Source: an uncultured Gammaproteobacteria bacterium | GTDB lineage: Bacteria > Pseudomonadota > Gammaproteobacteria > Pseudomonadales > Pseudohongiellaceae | Length of the DNA: 45,080 nt | Direction: 5' to 3' | NCBI GenBank assembly: GCA_903887045.1 | Contig: CAISOD010000041.1 | Coordinates: forward strand, 1 to 45,080 | Shown here: positions 29,590 through 38,507 of the stretch, piece by piece | Layout: the number at the start of each line of letters is the position of its first letter | Numbering within the stretch: the stretch's first letter is position 1 | The notes under the pieces: generated by a model | Told to the model about the DNA's origin: nothing | Database searches by the model: none | The model's input: the letters and a program-made list of their open reading frames with translations, nothing else | Position numbers and translations under genes: made by a program

Positions 29590-30183
29590 ATGATCAAGCA
29601 GATAAGAGTGATTTCCCTCTCCATGTTCGCCACAGCTCTGTTGTCGCCCGCTTTGAACGCGCAACAGGATGCGGCCGTGCTGGACCAGGTCAGGCAGTGC
29701 GCCCAGATAGCGGATTCTGCCGCGCGCTATACCTGCTACGACCGCGCAACCTCTGCTGCCGGTATGCGCCCAGGCAGCAATGCAACCCAAAGCACCAGCC
29801 CGGGAGGCAACGTAACCCAGTCTCGCATTCCCGCCACCAGGCCTGCCCCTCCGCCCGCCCCTGCCCCGGAGACAGCTACCGCGGTACAACCTTCGCCACA
29901 GGGTGCGCCTTTCGATCCTCCGGCTGTCGCTGCCAGCAAACAGGAGAGAGCCGATGCCACAGCGAACAACTATCGGGACAAGATCACCGAACTGAAGGAA
30001 CGCGAGCCAAACCGATATTTGATAACCCTGGCCAGCGGTCAACAGTGGCTGCAGGTAGAGAGCAAGCGCTACCGGATGCGCACTGGCCAGGATGTTCGTA
30101 TATACCCTGGATTGTTCAGCGGCTCTTGGCGTATGTCCGCCGATGGAATCAACGGCTTTATACAGGTCGAACGCATCAAGTAA
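29590..30183 (+). CDS. Exported proline-rich protein of unknown function
   Basis: A 197-residue protein with a signal peptide (about 1-24, ending LNAQQ). The mature start has CAQIADSAARYTCYDRA (near 36-52), the paired-Cys 'C...I.D..AR..CYD' motif seen in a family of small gammaproteobacterial periplasmic proteins. A Pro/Ala/Thr-rich linker spans about 75-120. The C-terminal domain has TLASGQQWLQVESKRYRM, resembling the 'ldnGQvW' segment of the same kind of proteins. Divergent from the dehydrogenase gene with a 225-base shared region; the TonB-dependent receptor follows after 268 bases. I assign no function. Confidence 0.7.
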   Translation: MIKQIRVISLSMFATALLSPALNAQQDAAVLDQVRQCAQIADSAARYTCYDRATSAAGMRPGSNATQSTSPGGNVTQSRIPATRPAPPPAPAPETATAVQPSPQGAPFDPPAVAASKQERADATANNYRDKITELKEREPNRYLITLASGQQWLQVESKRYRMRTGQDVRIYPGLFSGSWRMSADGINGFIQVERIK

Positions 30184-30451
30184 CGCATGCGCTCCATCCG
30201 CATCAAATTCGAGCTCGCCTGCTGTCACTGCGTTGACTACGAGCAGGAATGTCCTAGTGAGCTGGTAGGGATTGCAGGGCAGCCATTGATGCAGGTCAGT
30301 TCGTCAACATTGTGCATAAATTACGGGTTGACGATGATGTCATATAGTAGCTAGGCTGTTTCAACTGCCGGGCTGTGACGATTTGTCGGAGTCTGGTCAG
30401 TTCACTCAAACAAGAAAGTCAATCTCACACACAAAAAACAAGGGGGCTCTA

Positions 30452-33400
30452 ATGTCCACAAACCCGTTTTTGATTAGGCGTACTTTGCTGTCGCTGTCCG
30501 TAGCGACAGCGCTGAGTTCGATGGTTATGGGTGCCATGGCACCTGCAGCCATGGCAGCAGAGGCCGAAGCACTTGAAGAAGTAGTCGTAACCGGTTCGCG
30601 TATTGTTCGCCGCGACTTTGAATCCAACAGCCCGATCATCACGGTTGATGCCGCTGATTTCGAACAGCAGGCGGGCATGAACGTTGAATCGTTCCTCAAC
30701 CAATTGCCGACTTACAACCCGGCTGCCTCACCGGTAACCACCCAAGGTGACGTACAGATCACGCCTGTAAACTCCGTTGGTATTGCCTCCATCTCGTTGC
30801 GCGGCTTCGGCCCCAACCGCAGCCTGGTACTGGTCAACGGCAAACGCCCCACCCCGATCAATGCACTGATGGTAACTGACGTCAACGGCGTGCCGTCGGC
30901 GTTGGTACAACGTGTGGAAACCATTACCGGTGGCGCCTCGGCCGTATACGGTGCCGATGCTATTGGCGGTGTCACCAACTTCATCCTGCGCAACAACTTC
31001 GAAGGTTTTGAGGTGGATGGCCAATACGGTTCCACTGAAGCCGGCGACGGTGATGAGTACCGCGTTTCCATGGTGATGGGTGCCAACCTCGCCGATGGCA
31101 AAGGCAACGTCGTCTTGGGCATGGAACACTACAATCGTGAAGCCGGGCTGCAGCGCACTCGCGATATCTACAAGGACTTCTGGGCTAATCCCTATACCGG
31201 GGGCACCTTTGGCCTGCAAGGTATCAACGGTTATTCCTGCGCTTCCGGCACCACGGCACAGAACGACCAGACCTGTCCCGCGGCTGCCGCTGTCAGGGCA
31301 CTGTACCCCGTTGGTACCAGCCCGTTCTCCGCTACCCAGAACATTCGTCCCAACGGTTCAACCAACGTTGGTTTGAACTTCAACCCCGATGGCACTGTTT
31401 TCACCAACGTTTCGCCCGGTGGTCTGACCAGGTTCCGCACTCCCCTCGACGGCGCGGAGTGGGCAAAAACCCTGACTCTCAGCCCGCAGGACATCAATGG
31501 TCGTACCATCTCGGAAGGCGTGAAGTGGAACAACCAGGAAGCCTTTGCCAGTGCGCCGCAGGAACGTTATTCGTTCTTCACTAGCGGCACCTTTGAAATC
31601 TCGGACACAGTGGAGGCCTTCGCCCGTGCCACTTATGCCGAGAGCAAGACCAATACCCTGCTGTTCGGTACCAGCGTTGTCAGTGGCTGGGAATTCAACG
31701 TTCCTTACAATCCAACCACCGACAGCCCGGTCAATCCGGCCTTGGACTACAAGAATGAGGCTACGGTTCGCTCCATTCTGGCCAACCCCTCTGCCTTCAG
31801 TAACCCCGGTTACATCCCAACCGGCGCCAGGGGTGCCAACTTCCCGGTGCCGCTTGAATTGGCCGTGCTGCTGAACTCAAGGGCAACGCAAAATGCACGC
31901 TGGCAGCCATCGTGGAACCCCGAGGGCAGTCTGCCGGCGCGCCAGACCACCAACATCAACAACAACTGGCAGATCGAAACCGGCTTGAATATTGAGCTGC
32001 CGTTCCGTGACTGGACTGCCGAGCTGTACTACTCGCATGGTGAATCGAGCACGTACAACAACGCCGACGGCAACCTGTCGCTGACCCGCGTCCGCACCCT
32101 GCTGAACTACCCCGACTACGGCCGCAACGCTGCCGGCACCGGTAACGAGTTCTATACGGTTGGCACCAACATCGGCAATGCGCAGATCGTACCAGCGGTC
32201 CGTCCGCAATTCGGCGTGGGTGACTTCAAGTGTACTTCCGGCTTCTATGACACCTTGTTCAAGGGCGACCAGCCAATGTCCGCTGACTGCTTCAAGGCGA
32301 TCAACGCCACGCTGCAGACGCGGGCGTCGAACCAGCAGGACATCATCGAGATCAACCTGCAGGGTTCGGTGATGGAACTGCCGGCCGGTGAACTGCGCGT
32401 GGCTGGTGGTTACCAGATGCGCGACAACGCTGCCCAGTTCGTGCCCGACATCCTGCAATCGCAGGATTCCTTCACGGATCAGGTGATCGGCGTTTACCCC
32501 ACCGGTTATCTCGATGCCAGCACCAAGGTCGACGACTATTATGTTGAAGCCCTGGTTCCGGTAATCAATGATCTGCCAGGCATCAAAATGCTGGAGCTTG
32601 AGCTGGGTGCCCGTTACTCCGATTACCGCGAGACCGAAGCACAGACCACCTGGAAGGCCCTGGTTAACTGGGAAATCAACGACTGGGCGCGTCTGCGTGG
32701 TGGTTTCAACCGCGCCACCCGTGCTCCCAATCTGGGTGAACTGTTCCTGAATCAACAGGAAATCTTCACCGGTGGTGGTGTGTTCAGCGATCCGTGTGGC
32801 ATTCGTTCCAATTCGCCCTACGGTGGTGGCGGTACGACACTTGCTACTGACCCGATCAAAACCACACCAACCGAGGTGGCTCCGTTTATAGCCGCTGGCC
32901 AAACCCAGGCTGGAGCCAACAGCGCGATTCTGATCTGCCAGGCCCTGATGGGTCCAGGTGCAACCCAGAACTTCTACAACGCCGGCAATGACGTGGTACA
33001 GCCTGGCGGTGGTGGTGGATTTGCGTGGGTGCTGCAGGAAGGCAACCGTAATCTGCAGTCGGAAACAGCAGACAGCTGGACTTTCGGTGGTGTGTTGCGT
33101 TCACCTATCGATAATGCCTGGTTGTCCGGTCTCAGCCTCACCATGGACTGGTACAAGGTAGAGATCGAAGACGCCATCCTGCAGTACTCGCTGGATTTCG
33201 CCCAGTTCCGTTGTTTTGGTCAGACAGTCGTCACCAATGCGACAGAGGCTGCAGCACAGGCGGCTACCCCCGGTTGCCAGCTGATGCCGCGTGACCGCAA
33301 CAATGGCGCCGCCCTCAGCACCAAGGTGTCCTATGACAACCAGGCCACCGTTGCGACTTCCGGCTTTGATATTGGCGCCAACTGGTTTGGCAACTTTGCC

Positions 33401-34027
33401 GAACTCGGGCTTGATATTCCCGGTGGCCTGGGCTTGAGCGTGAATGCGACAGTGTTGGATTACTTCCGTACCAAACAGTCCCCCGGTGTATTCGATCCGG
33501 AAATTGAATGGGCCGGTTCGCTTGGTCCGCAACTGACGTCACTCAATGCGGGTGCCTATGACTTCCGTCTGTTCGGTAACATCAGCTACATCCGCGACAA
33601 CTGGAGCGTGACTCTGCGGTGGCGTCATCTGCCGCAGGTTGACTCGGCCGGTATGGCTACTACCAGGGCAAGCATGAGGAACAACGTTGCAGTAGCAGCC
33701 GGTGCTCCCGGGATTATCCTGAACTATAGCCCGATCACTGAAACGGGAATCGAGGCGTACGACATCTTCGACTTGGCGGCCAACTGGACCATCAACGACA
33801 AGCTCAGCTTGCGTGCCGGTGTCACCAACCTGCTGGACGTTGCACCGGAGACTTCCTATAACCCGGGTCGTCCGCTCGACAAACCGCTCAACTCGTACTG
33901 TCAAGGCATGCCGACTGGTTGTCTGACGCCATTCAGCTTCGCGCTGCCGAGCGTTGGTGGCTTCAACGGTGGTTACTATGACACCTTGGGCCGTCGCATG
34001 TTCATCGGCTTGAAAGCCTCGTTCTAA
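30452..34027 (+). CDS. Large TonB-dependent outer membrane receptor
   Basis: A 1191-residue TonB-dependent receptor, much longer than the usual 650-900. The signal peptide runs to about residue 37 (AAMAAEAEA). EEVVVTGSRIVRR near 41 opens the plug domain, with the TonB-box-like EVVVTGS, ISLRGFGPNRSLVLVNGKR and GGASAVYGADAIGGVTNF as plug landmarks. A barrel with long loops follows, several holding Cys pairs (for example near YSCAS...QTCP and FKCTS...ADCF), and it ends in GRRMFIGLKASF with the C-terminal Phe. The frame is open from a TTG at 30383, but ATG 30452 with an AGGGGG site is preferred. Substrate is unknown; a large scavenged molecule is plausible. A strong terminator follows. Confidence 0.92.
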   Translation: MSTNPFLIRRTLLSLSVATALSSMVMGAMAPAAMAAEAEALEEVVVTGSRIVRRDFESNSPIITVDAADFEQQAGMNVESFLNQLPTYNPAASPVTTQGDVQITPVNSVGIASISLRGFGPNRSLVLVNGKRPTPINALMVTDVNGVPSALVQRVETITGGASAVYGADAIGGVTNFILRNNFEGFEVDGQYGSTEAGDGDEYRVSMVMGANLADGKGNVVLGMEHYNREAGLQRTRDIYKDFWANPYTGGTFGLQGINGYSCASGTTAQNDQTCPAAAAVRALYPVGTSPFSATQNIRPNGSTNVGLNFNPDGTVFTNVSPGGLTRFRTPLDGAEWAKTLTLSPQDINGRTISEGVKWNNQEAFASAPQERYSFFTSGTFEISDTVEAFARATYAESKTNTLLFGTSVVSGWEFNVPYNPTTDSPVNPALDYKNEATVRSILANPSAFSNPGYIPTGARGANFPVPLELAVLLNSRATQNARWQPSWNPEGSLPARQTTNINNNWQIETGLNIELPFRDWTAELYYSHGESSTYNNADGNLSLTRVRTLLNYPDYGRNAAGTGNEFYTVGTNIGNAQIVPAVRPQFGVGDFKCTSGFYDTLFKGDQPMSADCFKAINATLQTRASNQQDIIEINLQGSVMELPAGELRVAGGYQMRDNAAQFVPDILQSQDSFTDQVIGVYPTGYLDASTKVDDYYVEALVPVINDLPGIKMLELELGARYSDYRETEAQTTWKALVNWEINDWARLRGGFNRATRAPNLGELFLNQQEIFTGGGVFSDPCGIRSNSPYGGGGTTLATDPIKTTPTEVAPFIAAGQTQAGANSAILICQALMGPGATQNFYNAGNDVVQPGGGGGFAWVLQEGNRNLQSETADSWTFGGVLRSPIDNAWLSGLSLTMDWYKVEIEDAILQYSLDFAQFRCFGQTVVTNATEAAAQAATPGCQLMPRDRNNGAALSTKVSYDNQATVATSGFDIGANWFGNFAELGLDIPGGLGLSVNATVLDYFRTKQSPGVFDPEIEWAGSLGPQLTSLNAGAYDFRLFGNISYIRDNWSVTLRWRHLPQVDSAGMATTRASMRNNVAVAAGAPGIILNYSPITETGIEAYDIFDLAANWTINDKLSLRAGVTNLLDVAPETSYNPGRPLDKPLNSYCQGMPTGCLTPFSFALPSVGGFNGGYYDTLGRRMFIGLKASF

Positions 34028-34070
34028 GCCGCAATAACGTCCCCACAAGGGACGGCAAAGCAATACAAGA

Positions 34071-34103
34071 AACGGCGGACCCTTGGGTTCGCCGTTTTTT
34101 TTT
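34071..34103 (+). terminator. Intrinsic terminator after receptor gene
   Basis: AACGGCGGACC pairs with GGTTCGCCGTT (one G-U pair) around a tight loop, followed by nine T residues (34095-34103). It is the clearest rho-independent terminator in the window and separates the receptor from the next gene. Confidence 0.92.
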
Positions 34104-34136
34104 ACACGCCCGATAGCGCACATGCCTTGTATGTTG

Positions 34137-34185
34137 ATGGACCACTTTCCCGCTTTGGTTCTAGTATTGGGTGCGGTCCATTTTT
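34137..34185 (+). promoter_or_regulatory. Inverted repeat around a possible promoter
   Basis: ATGGACC (34137-34143) and GGTCCAT (34175-34181) form a 7-bp inverted repeat 31 bases apart, the second arm running into TTTTT (34181-34185). A -10-like TAGTAT (34162-34167) lies between them. The arms may be operator half-sites bracketing the promoter of the gene at 34217, or a weak hairpin in its leader. Confidence 0.35.
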
Positions 34186-34216
34186 GTAACAGGCAAAACC
34201 AGGAAGGGGGGTCACC

Positions 34217-35266
34217 ATGTTCGTCAAAAAAACAATAATTTCCGTTGTGGTTGCATTAACGCTGACATCGCTCAGCACGATTGTTGCTGCGCAGGAAGCA
34301 GCGCCGGCGCCGGTATTCGTCAAGCCGGTACCGCTGATGCAGGAAGGCCGGGCATTTCCCGGCACCGGCAATGAAGGCGTGATTACGGCGCGTTATACCG
34401 TCAAGGCCGATGGCACTACTGCCGATGTCGAGATCCTCGGCGGCTTCACCAATCCGTTTTATGAAGACATTATCCGCAAGAACATCGCCGCCTGGACGTT
34501 TACTCCCGGTACTGTCAACGGTGAGGCACGCGACTTCTTCAACCAGGAATACACCTTCAAAGTAAAGGTATCGGACACGCTGGCAATCTCGCCGGCGGTA
34601 CAGGCCGCTCTCGAACCAATCCGCCAAAGCATCGCGGACAAGGATTTCGCTGCGGCGCGTGACACCATCAACGACATGCTCGCGAAGGAAGTGCACAGCG
34701 TGCTCGATTTTGCACTGATGAACGAGATGATGGTGACGGCGCAAATGGGCTTGGGTGATCCTTTCGCGGCGCTGGAAGCCAGCAAACTTGCCACCCTCAG
34801 CTCTCCCGGTCTGGCTGGCGGTACTGAGTACAATCTCACTCCTGAGCTGCTTGATGGCGCGTTGAAGCAGCAGGTAGCGCTGGCCGCCACTGTACGTCAG
34901 CAAGGGGAAGTATTGAGCGCATGGCAGCAGCTCGATGCCATCTCGGATGCCCCTGCCGATGCCAAACTGGATGAATGGATAGCCACCGCGCGCCAGCAGC
35001 TGGAGTCACCCGATCCGCTGCTGCAGCTCGGCAAGATCGTAGCCAATGGGCATTGGGAGCACGTGCCGTCGCGTCGCATCTTTACGGTAGCGGATGTGCG
35101 CGAGGGTTCGCTCAACAAGGTTGTTGCCCACTGCGCACGTCGCACGCTGGAACTGGAATATCAGGAAGGTGTCGACTGGACGCTGCCACCGACCTTCGGA
35201 GACTGCAAACTCGACTTCCAGGGCAGCAACGGAACCTTGTTCACTGTCTACGAATTTGCGCAGTAG
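34217..35266 (+). CDS. Exported protein with TonB C-terminal-like domain
   Basis: A 349-residue protein with a signal peptide (about 1-26, cleaved near VAAQE). Residues about 40-120 resemble the TonB C-terminal domain: EGVITARYTVKADGTTADVE, then NIAAWTFTPGTVNGE and a closing strand. Unlike TonB it lacks the proline-rich spacer, and the domain is at the front. A helical, possibly repeat-like region follows (about 125-265), then a C-terminal stretch with two Cys (AHCARRTLELEY, FGDCKLDF). AGGAAGGGGGG precedes ATG 34217. It follows the large receptor but has its own upstream region. A role with that receptor is inference from context. Confidence 0.75.
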   Translation: MFVKKTIISVVVALTLTSLSTIVAAQEAAPAPVFVKPVPLMQEGRAFPGTGNEGVITARYTVKADGTTADVEILGGFTNPFYEDIIRKNIAAWTFTPGTVNGEARDFFNQEYTFKVKVSDTLAISPAVQAALEPIRQSIADKDFAAARDTINDMLAKEVHSVLDFALMNEMMVTAQMGLGDPFAALEASKLATLSSPGLAGGTEYNLTPELLDGALKQQVALAATVRQQGEVLSAWQQLDAISDAPADAKLDEWIATARQQLESPDPLLQLGKIVANGHWEHVPSRRIFTVADVREGSLNKVVAHCARRTLELEYQEGVDWTLPPTFGDCKLDFQGSNGTLFTVYEFAQ

Positions 35267-35300
35267 TTGTCATCGACGCCCCTTTGACCGTTTGCCCTGA

Positions 35301-36753
35301 ATGACCAGTTTGGAGTTGACGCCCAAGCAGCAGGCTGATGTCGATCTGCTGAGCCAGTCTGGCATGGCTGGGCTGTTCTTCACGATAGGCGCGGTAGCGT
35401 TGAGCGCAGTCGAGCCACTGATCTGGCAAAGCCCGTGGGTGGCAGCGATGTTCCTGTCGCTGCTCGCCCTGATGATGGGAATACGGCTGTACATCTACTT
35501 TACGCTGTCGGCACTGATCGGCTTCGTGCTGCCGAAGATCTACTACCTCTGCCTGCTTGGCAACGCGGCGGTATGGGGTGTGTACGCTACCTGGACCGTC
35601 AGCCTGCCAATGGAACCCAATGCCAGCTGACAGCGCGATCACGATCACGCTGTCAGCTGGCGCCGCTTGCCCTCTATCTGCTGTTGCATCCGCACGAGCC
35701 GCAGTTGTTTACCCTCGGCTTCCTGATGATCATCTTGCTGGTCTATCTCTATTCGCTGTCGAACAAGCAGAACCAGTCGTACTGGAAGATGATCGGCAGC
35801 ACCGAGAAGCTGCGCAAACAGACGCAGGAGCTGGTCGAAGCCCGCAATGAAGCCGTCAAGGCCAACAATGCGCGCGACTGGCGCATTCGACAGTGAACGT
35901 ACTGGAGCCGCTGCTGCGACCCAGCGGCAACCGCATTGATTTCGTTGATGGTCTCGACGGCAATAATTGGGTAAAGGTTGATCGCCTGCGTTTGCAGTAG
36001 TTGCCCACGAACCTGTTGTCGAACGCCAACAAATTCACCGAGAAAGGCCGCATTGAAGTGCGCATGTTGTATCTGCCGGGAGCACGGGCTGAGCAGGATC
36101 TGCTGCGCTGTGAAGTGCATGACGACGGTGTGGCGATGTCACCCATGCAGCAGAAACAATTGTTCGATGAGTACTACCAGGTCAGCAAGCGCGACCCCAA
36201 TTCGCGCGGAGCCGGGTTGGGCCTGGCGATTTGCAGTCGCTCGATCAAGCTGCTGGGCGGCAGATTCGGGGTAAAGAGCGACAAATCACATGGCTCCTGC
36301 TTCTGGCTGGAGATTCCGTTCGTACGGGGCAAGGGCGTGGAAGCGCCGGCGTTCGTGCATGACCAGATCAGCGAGACGCGGCCGTTTTCAATACTGGTGG
36401 TCGAAGACAACCCGATGAACCAGAAGGTCATCACCGCTTTTCTCAATAAACTGCAAATTGATTACGTGGTGGCAGAGACGGGCCAGCAGGCGCTTGACCA
36501 GTAAGAGAAATGCCGCCCAACCCACATCCTGCTTGATGTCGGCCTGCCGGATTTCAGCGGGATTGAGGTGTCGCAGCGTATCCGCCAATACGAGCAGGAG
36601 CGCAACTGGCCCAACACCGTTATCGTGGCGGTGACGGCATATGGCGCCAACCAGTTCAGCCAACAATGCTTCGATGCAGGCATGAATGACCACTTGACGA
36701 AGCCGGTCACGCTGCGTTCACTGCAGAACATGCTCGACAAGTGGGGGCACTGA
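35301..36753 (+). pseudogene. Decayed hybrid sensor histidine kinase
   Basis: Remnants of one kinase lie in order but in three frames. An N-terminal membrane domain (35301-35630) stops at TGA 35628. The next part continues in another frame (about 35640-35896: more membrane helices and a coiled segment KLRKQTQELVEARNEAVKANNA) and breaks where the His-box should start. The third frame gives VNVLEPLL...VDRLRLQ, an in-frame TAG (35998-36000), then NLLSNANKFT, HDDGVAMS and GAGLGLAICSRS of the ATPase domain, and a receiver domain SILVVEDNPMNQK that meets TAA 36502-36504 before ILLDVGLPDFSG and LTKPVT, ending at 36753. About 60 or more residues including the phosphorylated His are missing. No functional product is expected. 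Confidence 0.9.
35622..35661. repeat. 14-bp perfect inverted repeat at the kinase frame break
   Basis: GCCAGCTGACAGCG (35622-35635) is exactly complementary to CGCTGTCAGCTGGC (35648-35661). The 12-base centre is a tandem CGATCA. It coincides with the point where the first frame of the kinase pseudogene ends and the second takes over, so it may be a template-switch scar that created the frameshift. Confidence 0.7.
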
Positions 36754-36786
36754 ATACCGCATTCATCTTGCGGCTACGCTCGAGCA

Positions 36787-37005
36787 CTAGTCTTCTGACC
36801 CTTCACTCACATCCGGCGGCGTATCTGCCGCAATAGCGTGGCGCTCAGCTGCCCATTCACCAAAATCGATCAACTGGCACTTGCGGCTGCAGAAAGGGCG
36901 AAATTGTTCGCTCTCTGTCCATGCCACGCGCTTGCGACAGGTGGGGCAATTGACGTGGCGCAGCTGACTGTTGTCAGAGAGCGGTGATGGCGTGTTGTCT
37001 TTCAT
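36787..37005 (-). CDS. yacG: Zinc-binding DNA gyrase inhibitor YacG
   Basis: A 72-residue protein (E. coli 65) with the YacG zinc finger: [10 protein letters not shown] and [17 protein letters not shown] give the four Cys ligands, near residues 20-23 and 39-43. It binds gyrase in E. coli. The frame extends upstream, but ATG 37005 gives the family size. Its first 32 bases overlap the coaE 3' end, so the two are co-translated. It has an acidic tail (DVSEGSED). Confidence 0.93.
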   Translation of the reverse strand: MKDNTPSPLSDNSQLRHVNCPTCRKRVAWTESEQFRPFCSRKCQLIDFGEWAAERHAIAADTPPDVSEGSED

Positions 37006-37609
37006 CGGCAAGCTTCTGGTAAAGGGTGGAATATTCCTGCACCTGCCGGCGCAGGCTGGCGGTATCGCCATTATTGCTGATGACGTCATCAGCGCGAGCG
37101 AGTCGCTCACTGCGCGGCAACTGGACCTGCATGATGCGGCGCACCTCGTCTTCGCTGGCATGATCGCGCTTGCTTGTGCGCGCTACTTGTATCGCTTCAT
37201 CGGCATCAATCACCAGCACGCGATCGACAAAATCGTAGGCACGGTTTTCCAGCAACAGCGGTGCAGCGAGTATCAGCCATGCACTGCGCGAACGCTGGAT
37301 CTGTTCAAGCATGGCACTGCGAATCAACGGATGCAGCAGGGCTTCAACCTGCTGGCGCACGGCGGCATCGCTGAAAATCCGGCTGCGCAACCAGGCGCGA
37401 TCGAGACTGCCATCAGGGGTAACTACAGCATCCCCGAACTGTTCGCGTAATTGCTGTAGTGCAGGTGAACCTGGCGCCACCACCAGACGACTGACGTGAT
37501 CGGCATCCACAATCTCGACACCGAGTTCGGCAAACAGCGCACAAGCGGTGCTCTTGCCGCTGCCGATGCCGCCTGTCAGTCCGACGATGTAGGGCCGCAG
37601 CAGTGACAC
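36974..37609 (-). CDS. coaE: Dephospho-CoA kinase
   Basis: CoaE phosphorylates dephospho-CoA in the last step of coenzyme A synthesis. The 211-residue protein (E. coli 206) has the P-loop [13 protein letters not shown] near 10-22, the DADHVSR motif near 36, HPLIRSAM near 93 and the PLLLENR lid segment near 117. Translation starts at GTG 37609, three bases after the pilD stop. pilD-coaE-yacG is the order found in pseudomonads. Confidence 0.96.
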   Translation of the reverse strand: MSLLRPYIVGLTGGIGSGKSTACALFAELGVEIVDADHVSRLVVAPGSPALQQLREQFGDAVVTPDGSLDRAWLRSRIFSDAAVRQQVEALLHPLIRSAMLEQIQRSRSAWLILAAPLLLENRAYDFVDRVLVIDADEAIQVARTSKRDHASEDEVRRIMQVQLPRSERLARADDVISNNGDTASLRRQVQEYSTLYQKLADERQHAITAL

Positions 37610-37612
37610 CGG

Positions 37613-38491
37613 CTATTGCCACAGGGCGAACAGTTGGCCCGACAGCGCATCGCCCCACAACAGAACGATAAAACCCGCGCTGGCCAGATAAGGGCCGAAG
37701 GGCATCGGCAATTCCTTGTCGCGACCTTTCAGCACAATCAACGACAGACCGACTATAGAGCCCACTATCGACGACAACAGAAGGATTTCCGGAATTGCCT
37801 GCCAGCCCAGCCAGGCGCCGAGTGCGCCTAGCAGTTTGAAATCGCCGTAACCCATGCCCTCCTTGCCGGTCAGCAATTTGAAAGACCAGTACACGCTCCA
37901 TAACACCAGATAGCCGCCAGCGGCACCGAGTACGGCATCGCGCAATGGTGCCAGACCGCCTGCTGCATTGACGAGCAGGCCAAGCCACAACAGCGGTATT
38001 GTCAGATCATCCGGCAGTAACTGGTGATCAACATCAATCATCGTCAATGCAATCAGGGTCCAGGTGAACACCAGCAGGGCGAGAGTCAGCCACGAATAGC
38101 CGTAGTGGGAGACCACCACAACGCTGAGCACGCCTGTTATGGCTTCAACACCCGGATACCTCCACGAAATCGGCGCTTTACAGTGCCTGCATTTGCCGCG
38201 CTGCCACAAATAGCTGAGTAGCGGGATGTTCTCAGTGGCGCCGATGCGATGCTTGCAGTGCGGACAATGCGAGGGGGGAGTGGCCAGATTGAAAACAGCA
38301 GGGCTTGCCGGCTGTTGCTCCGGCGCCGGCAGTTCGAGAAATTCATGGCACTGGGCGCGCCAGTCGCGCTCCATCATCAGTGGCAGGCGGTAAATAACCA
38401 CATTGAGGAAACTGCCGACCACCAACCCGATGAGTCCGGCATAGACGAGCAACAACACGACATGGCTGGCAAAAAATTCGGCAAAGGTCAT
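37613..38491 (-). CDS. pilD: Type IV prepilin peptidase / N-methyltransferase
   Basis: PilD cleaves and N-methylates type IV pilins and type II secretion pseudopilins in the inner membrane. The 292-residue protein (P. aeruginosa 290) has two zinc CxxC pairs, CPHCKHR and CRHCKAP, an N-terminal GSFLNVVIYRLP, and both catalytic aspartates in TMIDVDHQLLPDD and GMGYGDFKLLGALGAW. About eight membrane spans are evident. The frame runs upstream to 38551 into the pilC end, but ATG 38491 gives the family start with an AGGA site. It follows pilC by 16 bases. Confidence 0.96.
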   Translation of the reverse strand: MTFAEFFASHVVLLLVYAGLIGLVVGSFLNVVIYRLPLMMERDWRAQCHEFLELPAPEQQPASPAVFNLATPPSHCPHCKHRIGATENIPLLSYLWQRGKCRHCKAPISWRYPGVEAITGVLSVVVVSHYGYSWLTLALLVFTWTLIALTMIDVDHQLLPDDLTIPLLWLGLLVNAAGGLAPLRDAVLGAAGGYLVLWSVYWSFKLLTGKEGMGYGDFKLLGALGAWLGWQAIPEILLLSSIVGSIVGLSLIVLKGRDKELPMPFGPYLASAGFIVLLWGDALSGQLFALWQ

Positions 38492-38507
38492 AGCGAGGTT
38501 GTCCTGC

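Noticed and set aside
30328-30348. TTGACG followed by TATAGT before the receptor gene as a sigma70 promoter
   Set aside because: Only nine bases separate the two hexamers; neither has a good partner at normal spacing.
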